A DNA stretch of 23,397 nt from a virus. Below, piece by piece: positions 1-7,792 of the stretch (positions are counted from its first letter, which is position 1; each line of letters begins with the position of its first letter). Position numbers and translations under genes: made by a program. The DNA is taken from positions 1 to 23,397 of the IMG/VR virus record IMGVR_UViG_3300035670_001268; one strand, 5' to 3'. The notes below the pieces were generated by a model. The model was not told the origin of the DNA. It did no database searches and saw nothing but the letters and a program-made list of their open reading frames with translations.

Positions 1-71
1 GGCGGTTAGAAATCTTGTCGGAATTAGCGGTTTTTGTCCAAAACGGCAGGGGGCGAAGGGATCGGTAGAAA

Positions 72-563
72 ATGACCAAGGAACGTAGGGCTGATCTTGC
101 GGTGTTCGGTGTGGTATCGGCGTTGCTGTCCATTGCGACGGTGTTGCCCGTCTGCGGGATTGCATACTCGCAGGTCACGTCGGCGTCAATCGAGCCGCAG
201 GAGGCAATTATCAAGGTGGAGGACGTGGTGCGTGCGGCGACGGAGCAGGAAAACGTATGGCTGGCGTTTGCCAAGGAGTTCGGCGTACCGACCGCCTGCG
301 TTGCCTTTTTTATTTGGGCGGGATGGGTCCGTGAGAAGGCGCTGGCGAGTCGGCTGCGAGAGGTAGAGGACCGTCAGGTCAACATGCTATCGGTAATTGC
401 CTCGTCGGCTGTCGAGGCGGAGATACAAGTGAAGGTCGCCTTGTGCGCCATGCTGGATGAACTCGCCTTGCATCCGTGCCTTGCGGACGAACCGACAGAG
501 GAAAGGCTTAAACAGATTCGCCTTCGGTTGGCGGCGGCACGGCCCAACAATCAATCGGCGTAG
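72..563 (+). CDS. Small two-helix membrane protein, holin-like at best
   Basis: This 163-residue protein has no enzyme motif I recognise. A long hydrophobic segment lies at about residues 9-32, and a second at about 66-86 (VPTACVAFFIWAGWV), followed by a charged region that looks helical or coiled-coil (residues 88-160). The start ATG has a purine-rich AAGGGA about ten bases upstream. Two membrane segments with a charged cytoplasmic tail fit a phage holin or a membrane-anchored accessory protein. However, no endolysin gene is seen next to it, so the lysis role is only a guess. It is the first gene in the window and is followed after 40 bases by the ParB-like gene, so it may belong to the same transcript. 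The membrane location is read from hydrophobicity; the function is unknown. Confidence 0.6.
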   Translation: MTKERRADLAVFGVVSALLSIATVLPVCGIAYSQVTSASIEPQEAIIKVEDVVRAATEQENVWLAFAKEFGVPTACVAFFIWAGWVREKALASRLREVEDRQVNMLSVIASSAVEAEIQVKVALCAMLDELALHPCLADEPTEERLKQIRLRLAAARPNNQSA

Positions 564-603
564 TTGGATTCCGACAAGTTCAAGCAGTGAGGTAGGTGTA
601 GGT

Positions 604-1287
604 ATGGCGACGAAAAAAAAGGTAGCCGAAAAACGGTCGACGCCCGCAGCGGAGACGGTGGAGGTCAAGCTGGATCCGCGCAACGTGAACCGTCACGGCG
701 AGCGGTCGCTTGGGGCCGTGGAGAAGTCGGTCAAGGATCTGGGCGGGGGCCGGTCGATCGTGGTTGACAAGACGGGGACCATCATCGGCGGGGAGGCGAC
801 GTACCACGCAGCCGTCAAGGCGGGGCTCCGCTTGAAACCAATCCACACGTCGGGAGACGAACTGGTGGTGGTTGTTCGTGACGACCTCGACCCAGATGAT
901 CCTCGTCGACGTCTGCTGGCGATCGCCGACAACCGAACCTCCCAGTTGTCGGACTTCGATCATGCCAAACTGGCCGCCGAGTTGGAGGCGATCGGGCAGG
1001 AGTCCGAGGCGGCTCTGGTCGAGGCAGCGGGTTTCAACGCCGAGGAGTTGTCGACCTTGCTCGGTAGTATGCGGTGGGACGGCGTTGCCGAGGAGGATAT
1101 GCCTGCCTTCAACAAGACGACGGCCGATGGTAACGCCGTGACATTGGTTCCCCTCAAGGTCACTGAGGAACAGTGGGCGGTGATCGACCAAGCCTGTCGA
1201 CGCCTGCGGACCCGCGAGTCCGACGCCGGTGTCTCGGTCGGGCGTTGTCTGGAATTGATTTGCGCCGATTACCTCGCAGGGGAGTGA
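604..1287 (+). CDS. ParB/Srx-fold nuclease-domain protein
   Basis: The 227-residue product begins at ATG 604, preceded by GTGAGGTAGG. The same frame is open further upstream, but that part overlaps the preceding gene and lacks a good ribosome site. Residues of about 18-100 resemble the ParB N-terminal domain: LDPRNVNRHGE (the NxR.H region), then a predicted helix, then SIVVDKTGTIIGGEAT, where the usual GHxR signature is degenerate (GGEAT). A helical region follows (LAIADNRTSQLSDFD). Phage ParB-like proteins of this type are commonly found beside DNA methylases and terminases and may act as nucleases or DNA-binding proteins. The D12 methylase gene begins four bases downstream, which fits that pattern. 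The domain call is fairly secure; the activity is not known. Confidence 0.75.
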   Translation: MATKKKVAEKRSTPAAETVEVKLDPRNVNRHGERSLGAVEKSVKDLGGGRSIVVDKTGTIIGGEATYHAAVKAGLRLKPIHTSGDELVVVVRDDLDPDDPRRRLLAIADNRTSQLSDFDHAKLAAELEAIGQESEAALVEAAGFNAEELSTLLGSMRWDGVAEEDMPAFNKTTADGNAVTLVPLKVTEEQWAVIDQACRRLRTRESDAGVSVGRCLELICADYLAGE

Positions 1288-1291
1288 TGCC

Positions 1292-2038
1292 GTGCCTGAC
1301 GTCGACCGCGTGCCACGTCTGTTTTCCTACTACGGTTCCAAGCACCGGATCGCGGGCAGGTACCCTGCCCCGCGTCCCGGCGATACGATCGTAGAGCCGT
1401 TTGCAGGAAGCGCGTCCTATGCGTGCCTGTACTATCGGCACGCCGTCAAACTGTTTGACGTCAACCCGCGAGTGGTAGGCGTGTGGGATTTCCTGATCCG
1501 TTCGACGCCTGAGGACATTCTGCGGCTGCCGCTGTTCAGCGACGGATACGAGGACGTCCGGCAGATGCCCGTCTGCCAAGAGGCGCGATGGTTGATCGGC
1601 TGGTGGGTGAACAACTGCACTTCCGAGCCGTGCAATGAGGCGAGCAAGTGGATGCGGTCAGGCTTGCGTCCGACGTGCCAATGGGGCGAAGTGACGAGGC
1701 AACGCGTAGCGGACGGCGCGGCTCGGATCAAACATTGGACAATCGAACAGCGGTCTTTTGCCACGCTGTCGGAACTCGACGGTCGGCTGGATATAACGTG
1801 GTTTATCGACCCGCCGTACCAAGGTTCGGCCGGTCGGCATTACACCTTCGATCGCCTGGACTACGGACTCCTTTCGCTGTGGTGTCGATCGCGGCGGGGG
1901 CAGGTAATTGTGTGCGAAAATTACGGCGAGGCCGATTGGCTGCCGTTCATGCCCTTGGTGCGCCAGCGGAGCGCGGTCAACGATGGGCGACGCAAGCGAG
2001 GCAAGGTCGAAGGCATCTGGCATCGGAGGTCCGCGTGA
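1292..2038 (+). CDS. D12-class DNA adenine N6-methyltransferase
   Basis: This 248-residue protein has the signatures of the Dam/D12 family, which transfers a methyl group from SAM to the N6 of adenine in DNA. FSYYGSK lies near residues 11-17, the SAM-binding motif EPFAGSASYA at about 35-44, and the catalytic DPPY at residues 173-176, followed by QGSAGRHYTF. A GTG start at 1292 is preceded by GGAG in the end of the ParB-like gene. The stop overlaps the start of the DpdA-like gene (GTGA at 2035-2038), so the two are probably translationally coupled. The target site cannot be read from the sequence. In phages such enzymes are often orphan methylases that protect DNA from host restriction, and coupling to a base-replacement enzyme supports that role here. 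Confidence 0.9.
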   Translation: MPDVDRVPRLFSYYGSKHRIAGRYPAPRPGDTIVEPFAGSASYACLYYRHAVKLFDVNPRVVGVWDFLIRSTPEDILRLPLFSDGYEDVRQMPVCQEARWLIGWWVNNCTSEPCNEASKWMRSGLRPTCQWGEVTRQRVADGAARIKHWTIEQRSFATLSELDGRLDITWFIDPPYQGSAGRHYTFDRLDYGLLSLWCRSRRGQVIVCENYGEADWLPFMPLVRQRSAVNDGRRKRGKVEGIWHRRSA

Positions 2039-3012
2039 ACCTGCTGGTATCCTACTACTTCATTCGGGCGACACGGGACTGGATTCGCTACCTGGACGCA
2101 TTATGGGGCGTGCCGTCAGTTCGTTGGCTGATGGACTCCGGGGCCTACTCCGTGGGCGAAGGTGGTCAGCCTATCACCGTCGAGGAGTACGCCGCCTTCT
2201 GCAAGGCGACAGAAAGGCATTGGTGGCAGTACATTACCTTGGACGTGATAGACAACAAGGTAGCCACAGCGGCGAATCTGGCCCGCATGGTAGAGGAGTT
2301 CGGCCTGCGTCCGATGCCTGTCTTGACGATTGACGAGGACGAATCCGTGTTTCCGTCATTGGTCGACGTGAATCCCTACGTATGCCTGTCTGGTGGCGTC
2401 ACGGAAAACACGACCGCCTATGGTGCGAGGATTGAACGGTGTTGGCGAATGGTGGGTGGCGAGTGCAAGATCCACGGGCTAGGGTTTACCCGGCCCGAAT
2501 CGCTTGCCGTGCGTTGCCACTCCTTTGATTCCTCGTCCTGGCGATCGCCGATTCGGTTCGGCAATTTGCACCTGTTCGACGCCGCCACGGGGCGTATCGT
2601 TGCGTACCCTTGGAGGAAGTGGGTCCGAGGTAACAGGTTCGACGCCTTGCCGATCGACCTCAAGGAGTTGCTTGTCGCCCACGGTGTTACCCCAGACCTA
2701 TACGCCTCTCGGCTTATCACGCATGGGGAATACAGTTTCGTCCAACTTGTAAGCCTGATGGCGTGGTTGCGGTACATGCGGCTTTGTCGGTCGCGAGGGG
2801 TGCGGCTGTTTTTGGCTGTTATGTTGCCTCGATTCCTCGGGGCGATTGCCGCCGTGTGCCGACACGCCGACGAGGCTATGCAATGGATTGACTGGCGATC
2901 CGCGCAGAAGGACGGGCGATGGTTGGAGGCAATGCGTAAGGAGAAATCCTACGGCGAGTTGGAATACATCCGACGCGCCTTTGAGTTCGAGGCTGGCAAA
3001 ACACGTTATTAA
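2035..3012 (+). CDS. dpdA: DpdA-like 7-deazaguanine DNA transglycosylase
   Basis: This 325-residue protein looks like a distant tRNA-guanine transglycosylase (TGT-fold) homologue of the phage DpdA group, which exchanges guanine in DNA for a 7-deazaguanine base. Features matching TGT in order are: MDSGAYS with Asp34 (general acid/base Asp of the DSGG motif), ITLDVID with Asp70 (base-recognition position), CLSGGV, KIHGLGFT (the MGVG-like strand), and SFDSSSW with Asp165, the candidate nucleophile. The C-terminal zinc motif of tRNA-acting TGTs is not evident, as expected for a DNA-acting paralogue. The GTG start has GGAGG five bases upstream and overlaps the methylase stop. The Gat-QueC gene starts 13 bases downstream. 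The alternative, a tRNA-acting TGT, is unlikely given the short length and phage operon setting. Confidence 0.82.
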   Translation: MNLLVSYYFIRATRDWIRYLDALWGVPSVRWLMDSGAYSVGEGGQPITVEEYAAFCKATERHWWQYITLDVIDNKVATAANLARMVEEFGLRPMPVLTIDEDESVFPSLVDVNPYVCLSGGVTENTTAYGARIERCWRMVGGECKIHGLGFTRPESLAVRCHSFDSSSWRSPIRFGNLHLFDAATGRIVAYPWRKWVRGNRFDALPIDLKELLVAHGVTPDLYASRLITHGEYSFVQLVSLMAWLRYMRLCRSRGVRLFLAVMLPRFLGAIAAVCRHADEAMQWIDWRSAQKDGRWLEAMRKEKSYGELEYIRRAFEFEAGKTRY

Positions 3013-3025
3013 AAGGGACGCCAAG

Positions 3026-4258
3026 GTGTGTTCAATCTTCGGAGCTTATTCACGGAACGGAAACGTGTCGTCGGCATTGCTATCGCGTATCCGCGACGCT
3101 GCACGGGATAGAGGTCGCGACGGCGGGAGGGTCGAGTGGTACAACCTACAGGCAGGCAACGCGTGCCTGGGGAACTGGCGAGCGACGCCTACGCCCGAGG
3201 TCGAGCAGGCGCCGTTGCAGCCTTATGACCGCCTCGTCCACAACGGGACGATTGCCAACGACAGGGACCTTGGAGCCAAGCCTGGGGAGGTCGACTCGAT
3301 GGCGTTGGCTCGACACGTCGACCGAAGATCCCTGCGGGTGTTCGTCAATTCTCTGGCACAGGTCAAAGGGTCGTATGCCATTGCCTGCGTTGCGGAGAAC
3401 TCGGGTACGGTGTACTTGGCCTGCAACTATAAGCCGATCCACTTCTTGACGGTTGGGGATTCGGTCTATTTCTCCTCGATGGAACGGCACCTGTCGCCGT
3501 TGTGTTCCTGGGGTGTGCGGCCTGTTCAGTTGCCACCATACTCGGCGGTCAACCTGTCGTCCCGTCAATTGCTGTTCATCCCTCGGGATCGTGCCGCAAA
3601 GGACCGCGTGGTCGTCGTCGCGAGTGCGGGCTTGGACTCGACGGTTGCGGCTACCAAATACGTCCGCGAAGGCAAGGACGTCTGCCTGTTGCACTTCACC
3701 TACGGCTGCCGAGCGGAGTCGAGGGAGGTCGATCGGGTGCGAAGGATTGCCGACGCCTTGGCGTGTGCCTGCCGAGTGCTGCCGCTGCCTTATGAGGATC
3801 TGAAAGGGAATTCGCCGTTGCTGTCCAAGGAGGCGAGAATTGCCGAAGGCATCGAGGGTTCGGAGTTCGCCCATGAATGGGTACCCGCTCGGAATCTGGT
3901 CATGCTGTCACATGCTGTCGCCTTCGCTGAGGCGCACGGCTACGGCGTCGTCGCCTTGGGGAATAACCTTGAGGAGTCTGGGGCATACCCAGACAACGAG
4001 GAGCAGTTTACGCACCTGTTGGACAAGGCAGTCGAGTATGCGGTCGCCGACGGGCATCAAGTGTCGATTGAGGCTCCGCTGGGCAACCTAATGAAACATG
4101 AAATTGCCAACCTGGGCATTGCACTTGACGCCCCGTTGGATCTGACGTGGTCCTGTTACAAGGATGGCGATTTCCATTGCGGCGAGTGTGGTCCTTGCTT
4201 CATGCGTCGGACGGCCTTTGCGCGGATCGGCTTGGTAGATCCCGTGTTTTCAACGTAA
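3026..4258 (+). CDS. gat-queC: Class II glutamine amidotransferase-QueC fusion (Gat-QueC)
   Basis: This is a 410-residue two-domain protein. The GTG start at 3026 puts Cys at residue 2, the position of the N-terminal nucleophile in class II amidotransferases. The same frame is open upstream, but only this start gives the required geometry, and AAAGGGA precedes it. WRATPTPE (51-58), VHNGTIAN (71-78) and EVDSMALARH match further amidotransferase motifs. From about residue 195 the protein is QueC-like: PP-loop SAGLDS (200-205), EWVPARNLVMLS, and zinc ligands Cys377, Cys385, Cys388 and Cys391. QueC makes preQ0 from 7-carboxy-7-deazaguanine with ATP and ammonia. Gat-QueC proteins are known in Crenarchaeota, where they are linked to archaeosine formation. 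Here the fused domain may supply ammonia or convert preQ0 to the amidine. Confidence 0.92.
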   Translation: MCSIFGAYSRNGNVSSALLSRIRDAARDRGRDGGRVEWYNLQAGNACLGNWRATPTPEVEQAPLQPYDRLVHNGTIANDRDLGAKPGEVDSMALARHVDRRSLRVFVNSLAQVKGSYAIACVAENSGTVYLACNYKPIHFLTVGDSVYFSSMERHLSPLCSWGVRPVQLPPYSAVNLSSRQLLFIPRDRAAKDRVVVVASAGLDSTVAATKYVREGKDVCLLHFTYGCRAESREVDRVRRIADALACACRVLPLPYEDLKGNSPLLSKEARIAEGIEGSEFAHEWVPARNLVMLSHAVAFAEAHGYGVVALGNNLEESGAYPDNEEQFTHLLDKAVEYAVADGHQVSIEAPLGNLMKHEIANLGIALDAPLDLTWSCYKDGDFHCGECGPCFMRRTAFARIGLVDPVFST

Positions 4259-4269
4259 GGAGTGGTCGG

Positions 4270-4986
4270 GTGCAACTGTTCAGGCTGGATCATATTGAGG
4301 CCATAATGCGAGCCTTGGACGAGGACGAATACAGCGACAGCGAACAGGATGTGGTGGCCGGAGTCGAGGAGATCCCAGACCATACTGCAACCATCCTGGA
4401 CCTGTACCTGGGCAACCTTGTGGCGTCGGACAAGGTATTAGAGGTCGGGTGTGGTAGTGGTGATCTGTTCGGGCGTTATGGCATTACGCATGGCGTGGAA
4501 CCTAACCCTCGCCGTTTTGCAGAGGCGACCAAAAAAGGAGCGGGATGCGTTGCCGTTGCCCGTGGCGTGTCGGAGTGCCTGCCTTATGGCGACGGCGAGT
4601 TTGCTGCCTTGATTATGTTGAACGGATTTTTCCAGGTTCGGAGTGAACTGGAATCCCTTATCGAGTTTAACCGCGTATTGAGGATCGGCGGTCGATTGAT
4701 CCTTAACCTCCTGACGGACGACCGTGTGGACGTGGTGTGCGGGCGTGTCGTCGGTTGGAGAAACGAGGTAAGGCTTGCAGGTCAATTCGGACTCGGCTTG
4801 TTGGCGGCACACACCCATGATGCCGGTCCTAGATTCCCCGATGGAAGCCAACAGGAAACGACCGTCTTGGTGTTTGAAAAGGTACGCCATTTCGATCCTC
4901 GCTACCTGCGTCTGCCTCAGGTTGTCGGCGATCCTACGGCGGTAATTCGCAACTATGTTCCCGAGCGGGATTGGAGGTTGATATGA
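4270..4986 (+). CDS. Class I SAM-dependent methyltransferase
   Basis: This 238-residue protein has a classic Rossmann-type SAM-binding site: VLEVGCGSG (residues 56-64, motif I), HGVEPNPRR (motif II acidic residue), LPYGDGEFAALIMLN and FNRVLRIGGRLILN (post-I regions), as in Methyltransf_11-like enzymes. The GTG start at 4270 has AAGGAG seven bases upstream; the frame stays open further upstream inside gat-queC, so the start was chosen by ribosome site. The stop overlaps the next start as ATGA at 4983-4986. The DPPY-type DNA-methylase motif is absent, so this is a small-molecule or general methyltransferase, not a standard DNA adenine methylase. Its place inside the deazaguanine operon suggests it acts on the modified base or on a sugar attached to it. 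The substrate is unknown. Confidence 0.85.
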   Translation: MQLFRLDHIEAIMRALDEDEYSDSEQDVVAGVEEIPDHTATILDLYLGNLVASDKVLEVGCGSGDLFGRYGITHGVEPNPRRFAEATKKGAGCVAVARGVSECLPYGDGEFAALIMLNGFFQVRSELESLIEFNRVLRIGGRLILNLLTDDRVDVVCGRVVGWRNEVRLAGQFGLGLLAAHTHDAGPRFPDGSQQETTVLVFEKVRHFDPRYLRLPQVVGDPTAVIRNYVPERDWRLI

Positions 4987-5789
4987 CCAAGAAGGTGGCA
5001 ATCGTTGGAATCAGCGGATTGGGTATGGCCCATGCCTGCGCGTGCGGTCGGGTTGGCTATCAGGTTGTGGCAATAGTCGACCGCAACCGGGAGGCGTTGG
5101 ATCGCGCGAGGAATCGGTGGGTCAACCGGTTCGACGGGTTGGAGGAGGAGACACCTGTGCAGGCAGGGTGTGTGTACGCGGAGACGTTCAGTTGGTTGCT
5201 GGGAGACACGAATCCCGATGCGGTGATTCTGGCGACGCCTCCGCATGTTTTCGAGCAACTGATTTGGCAGGTAGGGTCGGTATGGCCAAATGCTGTCGTT
5301 TGTTGCGAAAAACCTGTTTGGCTCTCCGAGCAGGCAATGGAGTTCATTGGGCAGCGGTTGCGCATGTCGGCCCCCTACGTCCACCTGTCAGGTCTCAAGG
5401 AGGCGTTGGCGTCGGCCGGCAATGTGACGATCCACAGTACCCGCCCGACAATGACAACGCGGTGGGGCTATCGCCTAACCATGCTGTCGGACTACATGCC
5501 GCACTTTGGCGCAATGTTGTGGCATCACCTTGGGCGAGTCGATCGGTACGGGTGGGAACGACTAGAGGCAGGCGTGGATTGGTTCAAGGGCGACCTTCGA
5601 TGGGGCGACCGTTTGTTTCACATCGACGCCAGGCGTGGCGAGGATGTGCCGTATGCCTGGTTCCTTGACGGGCAGCGGCTGGAATGGGAGTTGGAACTGT
5701 TCGATCGGCAAATGGTCGTTGGCAACTTCGGCATAGAGCCAGCGGGGATTCGGGCTGTCAACGATTTGGTAGGAGGGAAGGAGGCATGA
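4983..5789 (+). CDS. Gfo/Idh/MocA-like NAD(P)-dependent oxidoreductase, short form
   Basis: The 268-residue product begins with a dinucleotide-binding fold: KVAIVGISGLGMAHA (residues 4-18) and VVAIVDRNREAL, with an Asp after the second strand that favours NAD(H). AVILATPP and the EKP motif (Glu109-Lys110-Pro111) identify the Gfo/Idh/MocA family, whose members oxidise or reduce sugars, sugar nucleotides and related small molecules. It is shorter than the usual 330-400 residues, so the C-terminal sheet domain is probably reduced. GGAGG precedes the ATG. Both ends overlap their neighbours as ATGA, which argues for co-translation with the methyltransferase and glycosyltransferase. I infer a role in modifying a sugar or side chain for the phage base; the substrate cannot be read. 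Confidence 0.72.
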   Translation: MTKKVAIVGISGLGMAHACACGRVGYQVVAIVDRNREALDRARNRWVNRFDGLEEETPVQAGCVYAETFSWLLGDTNPDAVILATPPHVFEQLIWQVGSVWPNAVVCCEKPVWLSEQAMEFIGQRLRMSAPYVHLSGLKEALASAGNVTIHSTRPTMTTRWGYRLTMLSDYMPHFGAMLWHHLGRVDRYGWERLEAGVDWFKGDLRWGDRLFHIDARRGEDVPYAWFLDGQRLEWELELFDRQMVVGNFGIEPAGIRAVNDLVGGKEA

Positions 5790-6787
5790 ACAATGCACAC
5801 CCAAAGGTCTTGGTAGTCGGCAAACTTGGCTACCATGAAAGGAATATCACGGAGCCGATTCTGCGGGAGTTGAGGGAACAAGGCGCGGCCATTCATCGGG
5901 TTGGAGGCAGCCTGGACTTTTTCGTTCCTGACGCCTTCGACGAGGTCCGGTTGTCCGTTTCAATGGCTGCCCGTGTTGACGCCTCCCAATGGGACGTCGT
6001 GTTTTGCGTCGACTGGTGGAACTTCGCCGTACCGTCGCTGGCGTGGTCTGCGCAGCGAACATGGACGCCTTTGGTGGGCATCTGCCACGGGTCGGTCGGC
6101 CTTGAAAGTGACGTGGCATTGGACGTGCCTGGAGCGAAGGATTATGAGGCGTACCTTCTGTCCGTGTTCTCGGAAATCTATACCCATGCCCCGTGGGTAT
6201 CGGAGGCGGTCAAGTGTTCGGAATCTCCCAGATCCATTTGCCAATTGTCGCCGTTGCCGTTTCCCTACACCGAGCAACTGTCCCGGGTCCGAACCGATCG
6301 ACAGCCAACCAAGGCGGTAATTTACGCGCACCGCTGGGCTCCCGACAAAGGGAACGACGTATTTGCGGATTTTGCCCGCGAGGTTCGCAGGCAGGGCCTC
6401 CCTTTCCGATTGATCGTAACGGACGAGGCAGCCAGAACGGATAACCGGCTGGACGGCTTGAATGTCGAGGTCATGCCAAGAATGTCCCAACAGGCATTGC
6501 GGGAACTGGCATACCACGTCGGAGGCTACGCGTGGAGTTCTGCCCGCTCGGAGATTGCCGCCTACGCGGTACATGACCTGATTTCCTACGGACTTCATCC
6601 GTTGGTCAGCTACCATCCTGCCTACGATCACCTTCCCGCGTTGTCCCATTGGAACGACGTAAAGGAAGCGGCGAGGATCGTCGATGGCGGCGTCGGTATG
6701 TGGTCGCGAACCTGGGCACATATCACGGAAGGATGGCGTGATAATGCCCGCAACATAGCGGAGGCGATTTTGCGATGGACAAGGTAA
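5786..6787 (+). CDS. GT-B fold glycosyltransferase, possibly related to the queuosine mannosyltransferase type
   Basis: This 333-residue protein has the build of a GT4-like retaining glycosyltransferase. The N-terminal half begins VLVVGKLGYHERN. The C-terminal half opens with AHRWAPDKGNDVFADF (from residue 181), the donor-domain strand with the conserved R..(D)KG pattern. It contains SEIAAYAVHDL, in which Glu256 and Asp264 form an E-x7-D variant of the usual E-x7-E signature. The HRW..DK block and the following S.ARSE...G.HPLVSYHPAYDHLP pattern recall the tRNA-queuosine mannosyltransferase family (GTDC1), which glycosylates a 7-deazaguanine nucleoside. That link is from memory of the family and should be treated as tentative. 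A strong AGGAGGGAAGGAGG lies upstream, and the ATG overlaps the oxidoreductase stop. Confidence 0.78.
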   Translation: MNNAHPKVLVVGKLGYHERNITEPILRELREQGAAIHRVGGSLDFFVPDAFDEVRLSVSMAARVDASQWDVVFCVDWWNFAVPSLAWSAQRTWTPLVGICHGSVGLESDVALDVPGAKDYEAYLLSVFSEIYTHAPWVSEAVKCSESPRSICQLSPLPFPYTEQLSRVRTDRQPTKAVIYAHRWAPDKGNDVFADFAREVRRQGLPFRLIVTDEAARTDNRLDGLNVEVMPRMSQQALRELAYHVGGYAWSSARSEIAAYAVHDLISYGLHPLVSYHPAYDHLPALSHWNDVKEAARIVDGGVGMWSRTWAHITEGWRDNARNIAEAILRWTR

Positions 6788-7197
6788 CGGTAACGCGTCG
6801 GCTGACGTTTTGCGCAGGGCATCGACTGGTCGGGCATGACGGCGGCTGCGCCCATATTCACGGACACAATTACGTGGCGGAAATCGAGGTATCTGCGCCG
6901 TATCTTGACGAGGTCGGACGCGTTGTGGACTTCTCGGTCATCAAGGACAAGGTCGGATCGTGGATTGACGACAATTGGGACCATGCGTTTCTGGTCAATC
7001 GTTTGGACGATGATTTGTGCCAGTTCCTCGTGGTGCGTCGAAACCGTCTGTGGATATTCGACGGCAACCCGACCGCCGAGCGCATGGCCGAAATCCTGAT
7101 GGAAATATCGCGGGCTTTGCTGCCTCCCATGTTCACGGTCGAGTCCGTGACCGTCTGGGAAACGGAGAACTGTTGGGCAACGGTGAAAGGAGGCTGA
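6775..7197 (+). CDS. queD: QueD, 6-carboxytetrahydropterin synthase
   Basis: This 140-residue protein belongs to the PTPS/QueD family and is of typical length. It converts dihydroneopterin triphosphate to 6-carboxy-5,6,7,8-tetrahydropterin, the second step toward preQ0. Zinc ligands are His16 (in FCAGHRL), His29 and His31 (in CAHIHGHNY); the catalytic Cys is Cys25. RVVDFSVIK, WDHAFL (Asp69, His70), PTAERMAE and the substrate-binding Glu129 in VWETEN are all present, so the enzyme looks intact. The ATG lies inside the end of the glycosyltransferase gene (13-base overlap), and queE starts one base after its stop. The Cys-x3-His-x-His arrangement favours QueD over the eukaryotic PTPS type. Confidence 0.95.
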   Translation: MDKVTVTRRLTFCAGHRLVGHDGGCAHIHGHNYVAEIEVSAPYLDEVGRVVDFSVIKDKVGSWIDDNWDHAFLVNRLDDDLCQFLVVRRNRLWIFDGNPTAERMAEILMEISRALLPPMFTVESVTVWETENCWATVKGG

Positions 7198-7198
7198 C

Positions 7199-7792
7199 GT
7201 GTCGAAGGTGTACGCGGTCAATGACGTTTTTTATTCCGTGCAAGGCGAAGGCGAGCGGTTCGGGCTGCCGGTCGTGTTTGTTCGGCTGGCAGGCTGTAAC
7301 CTCGCCTGCGACTTTTGCGACACGGAATTTAACAGCCACGTCAAACGAACGGCGGCAGGCATTGTCGACCTTGCTCGGCACGTCGCGCACGAACATTGCC
7401 GACAGGTGATATTCACAGGCGGGGAGCCGTTGTTGCAATTGGACGCGGAGTTGTGTTCGGCGTTCAAGAAGGATGGCTGGTACGTGGCGATCGAAACGAA
7501 CGGATCAAAGGAGATCCCAGACGATGCCCACGTGGATTACGTGTCTTGCTCGCCGAAAGGCGCGGAGCATACGGTGAAGATCCAACGCGCGGACGAGTTG
7601 CGTTATGTTCGGGGTTACGGGCAGGGCATCCCGCGCCCCGCGTTGCGAGGAGTGTTGGCTCGGTTTATTTCGCCGAGGTTTGATGATGGCAAACTGCACC
7701 GCGACACGTTGGAGTGGTGCGTCCAGTTGGTAAAGGAGAATCCTGGATGGCGTCTGTCCTTACAAAACCACCAATTGTTGCGCCTGGCGTAG
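7199..7792 (+). CDS. queE: QueE, 7-carboxy-7-deazaguanine synthase (radical SAM)
   Basis: This 197-residue radical SAM enzyme makes 7-carboxy-7-deazaguanine from the QueD product. VFYSVQGEGERFG is the QueE N-terminal signature. The 4Fe-4S cluster ligands are Cys33, Cys37 and Cys40, in the CNLACDFC arrangement with the usual three- and two-residue spacing. TGGEPLLQ and the QueE-like C-terminus (WRLSLQNHQLL) follow. The GTG start follows AAAGGAGG at 7186-7193 in the end of queD. The last 46 bases overlap the start of the FolE fusion gene in another frame, a large overlap that suggests coupled translation. All visible catalytic features are intact. Confidence 0.95.
   Translation: MSKVYAVNDVFYSVQGEGERFGLPVVFVRLAGCNLACDFCDTEFNSHVKRTAAGIVDLARHVAHEHCRQVIFTGGEPLLQLDAELCSAFKKDGWYVAIETNGSKEIPDDAHVDYVSCSPKGAEHTVKIQRADELRYVRGYGQGIPRPALRGVLARFISPRFDDGKLHRDTLEWCVQLVKENPGWRLSLQNHQLLRLA

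Noticed and set aside
580-1191. Open minus-strand frame opposite the ParB-like gene
   Set aside because: No ribosome site or recognisable domain, and the + strand gene is well supported.
2846-3025. N-terminal extension of the Gat-QueC frame upstream of 3026
   Set aside because: It overlaps the DpdA-like gene and would bury the catalytic Cys that must follow the initiator Met.
3001-3030. A preQ1-type riboswitch before the deazaguanine genes
   Set aside because: Gaps in the operon are 13 bases or less, leaving no room for an aptamer.
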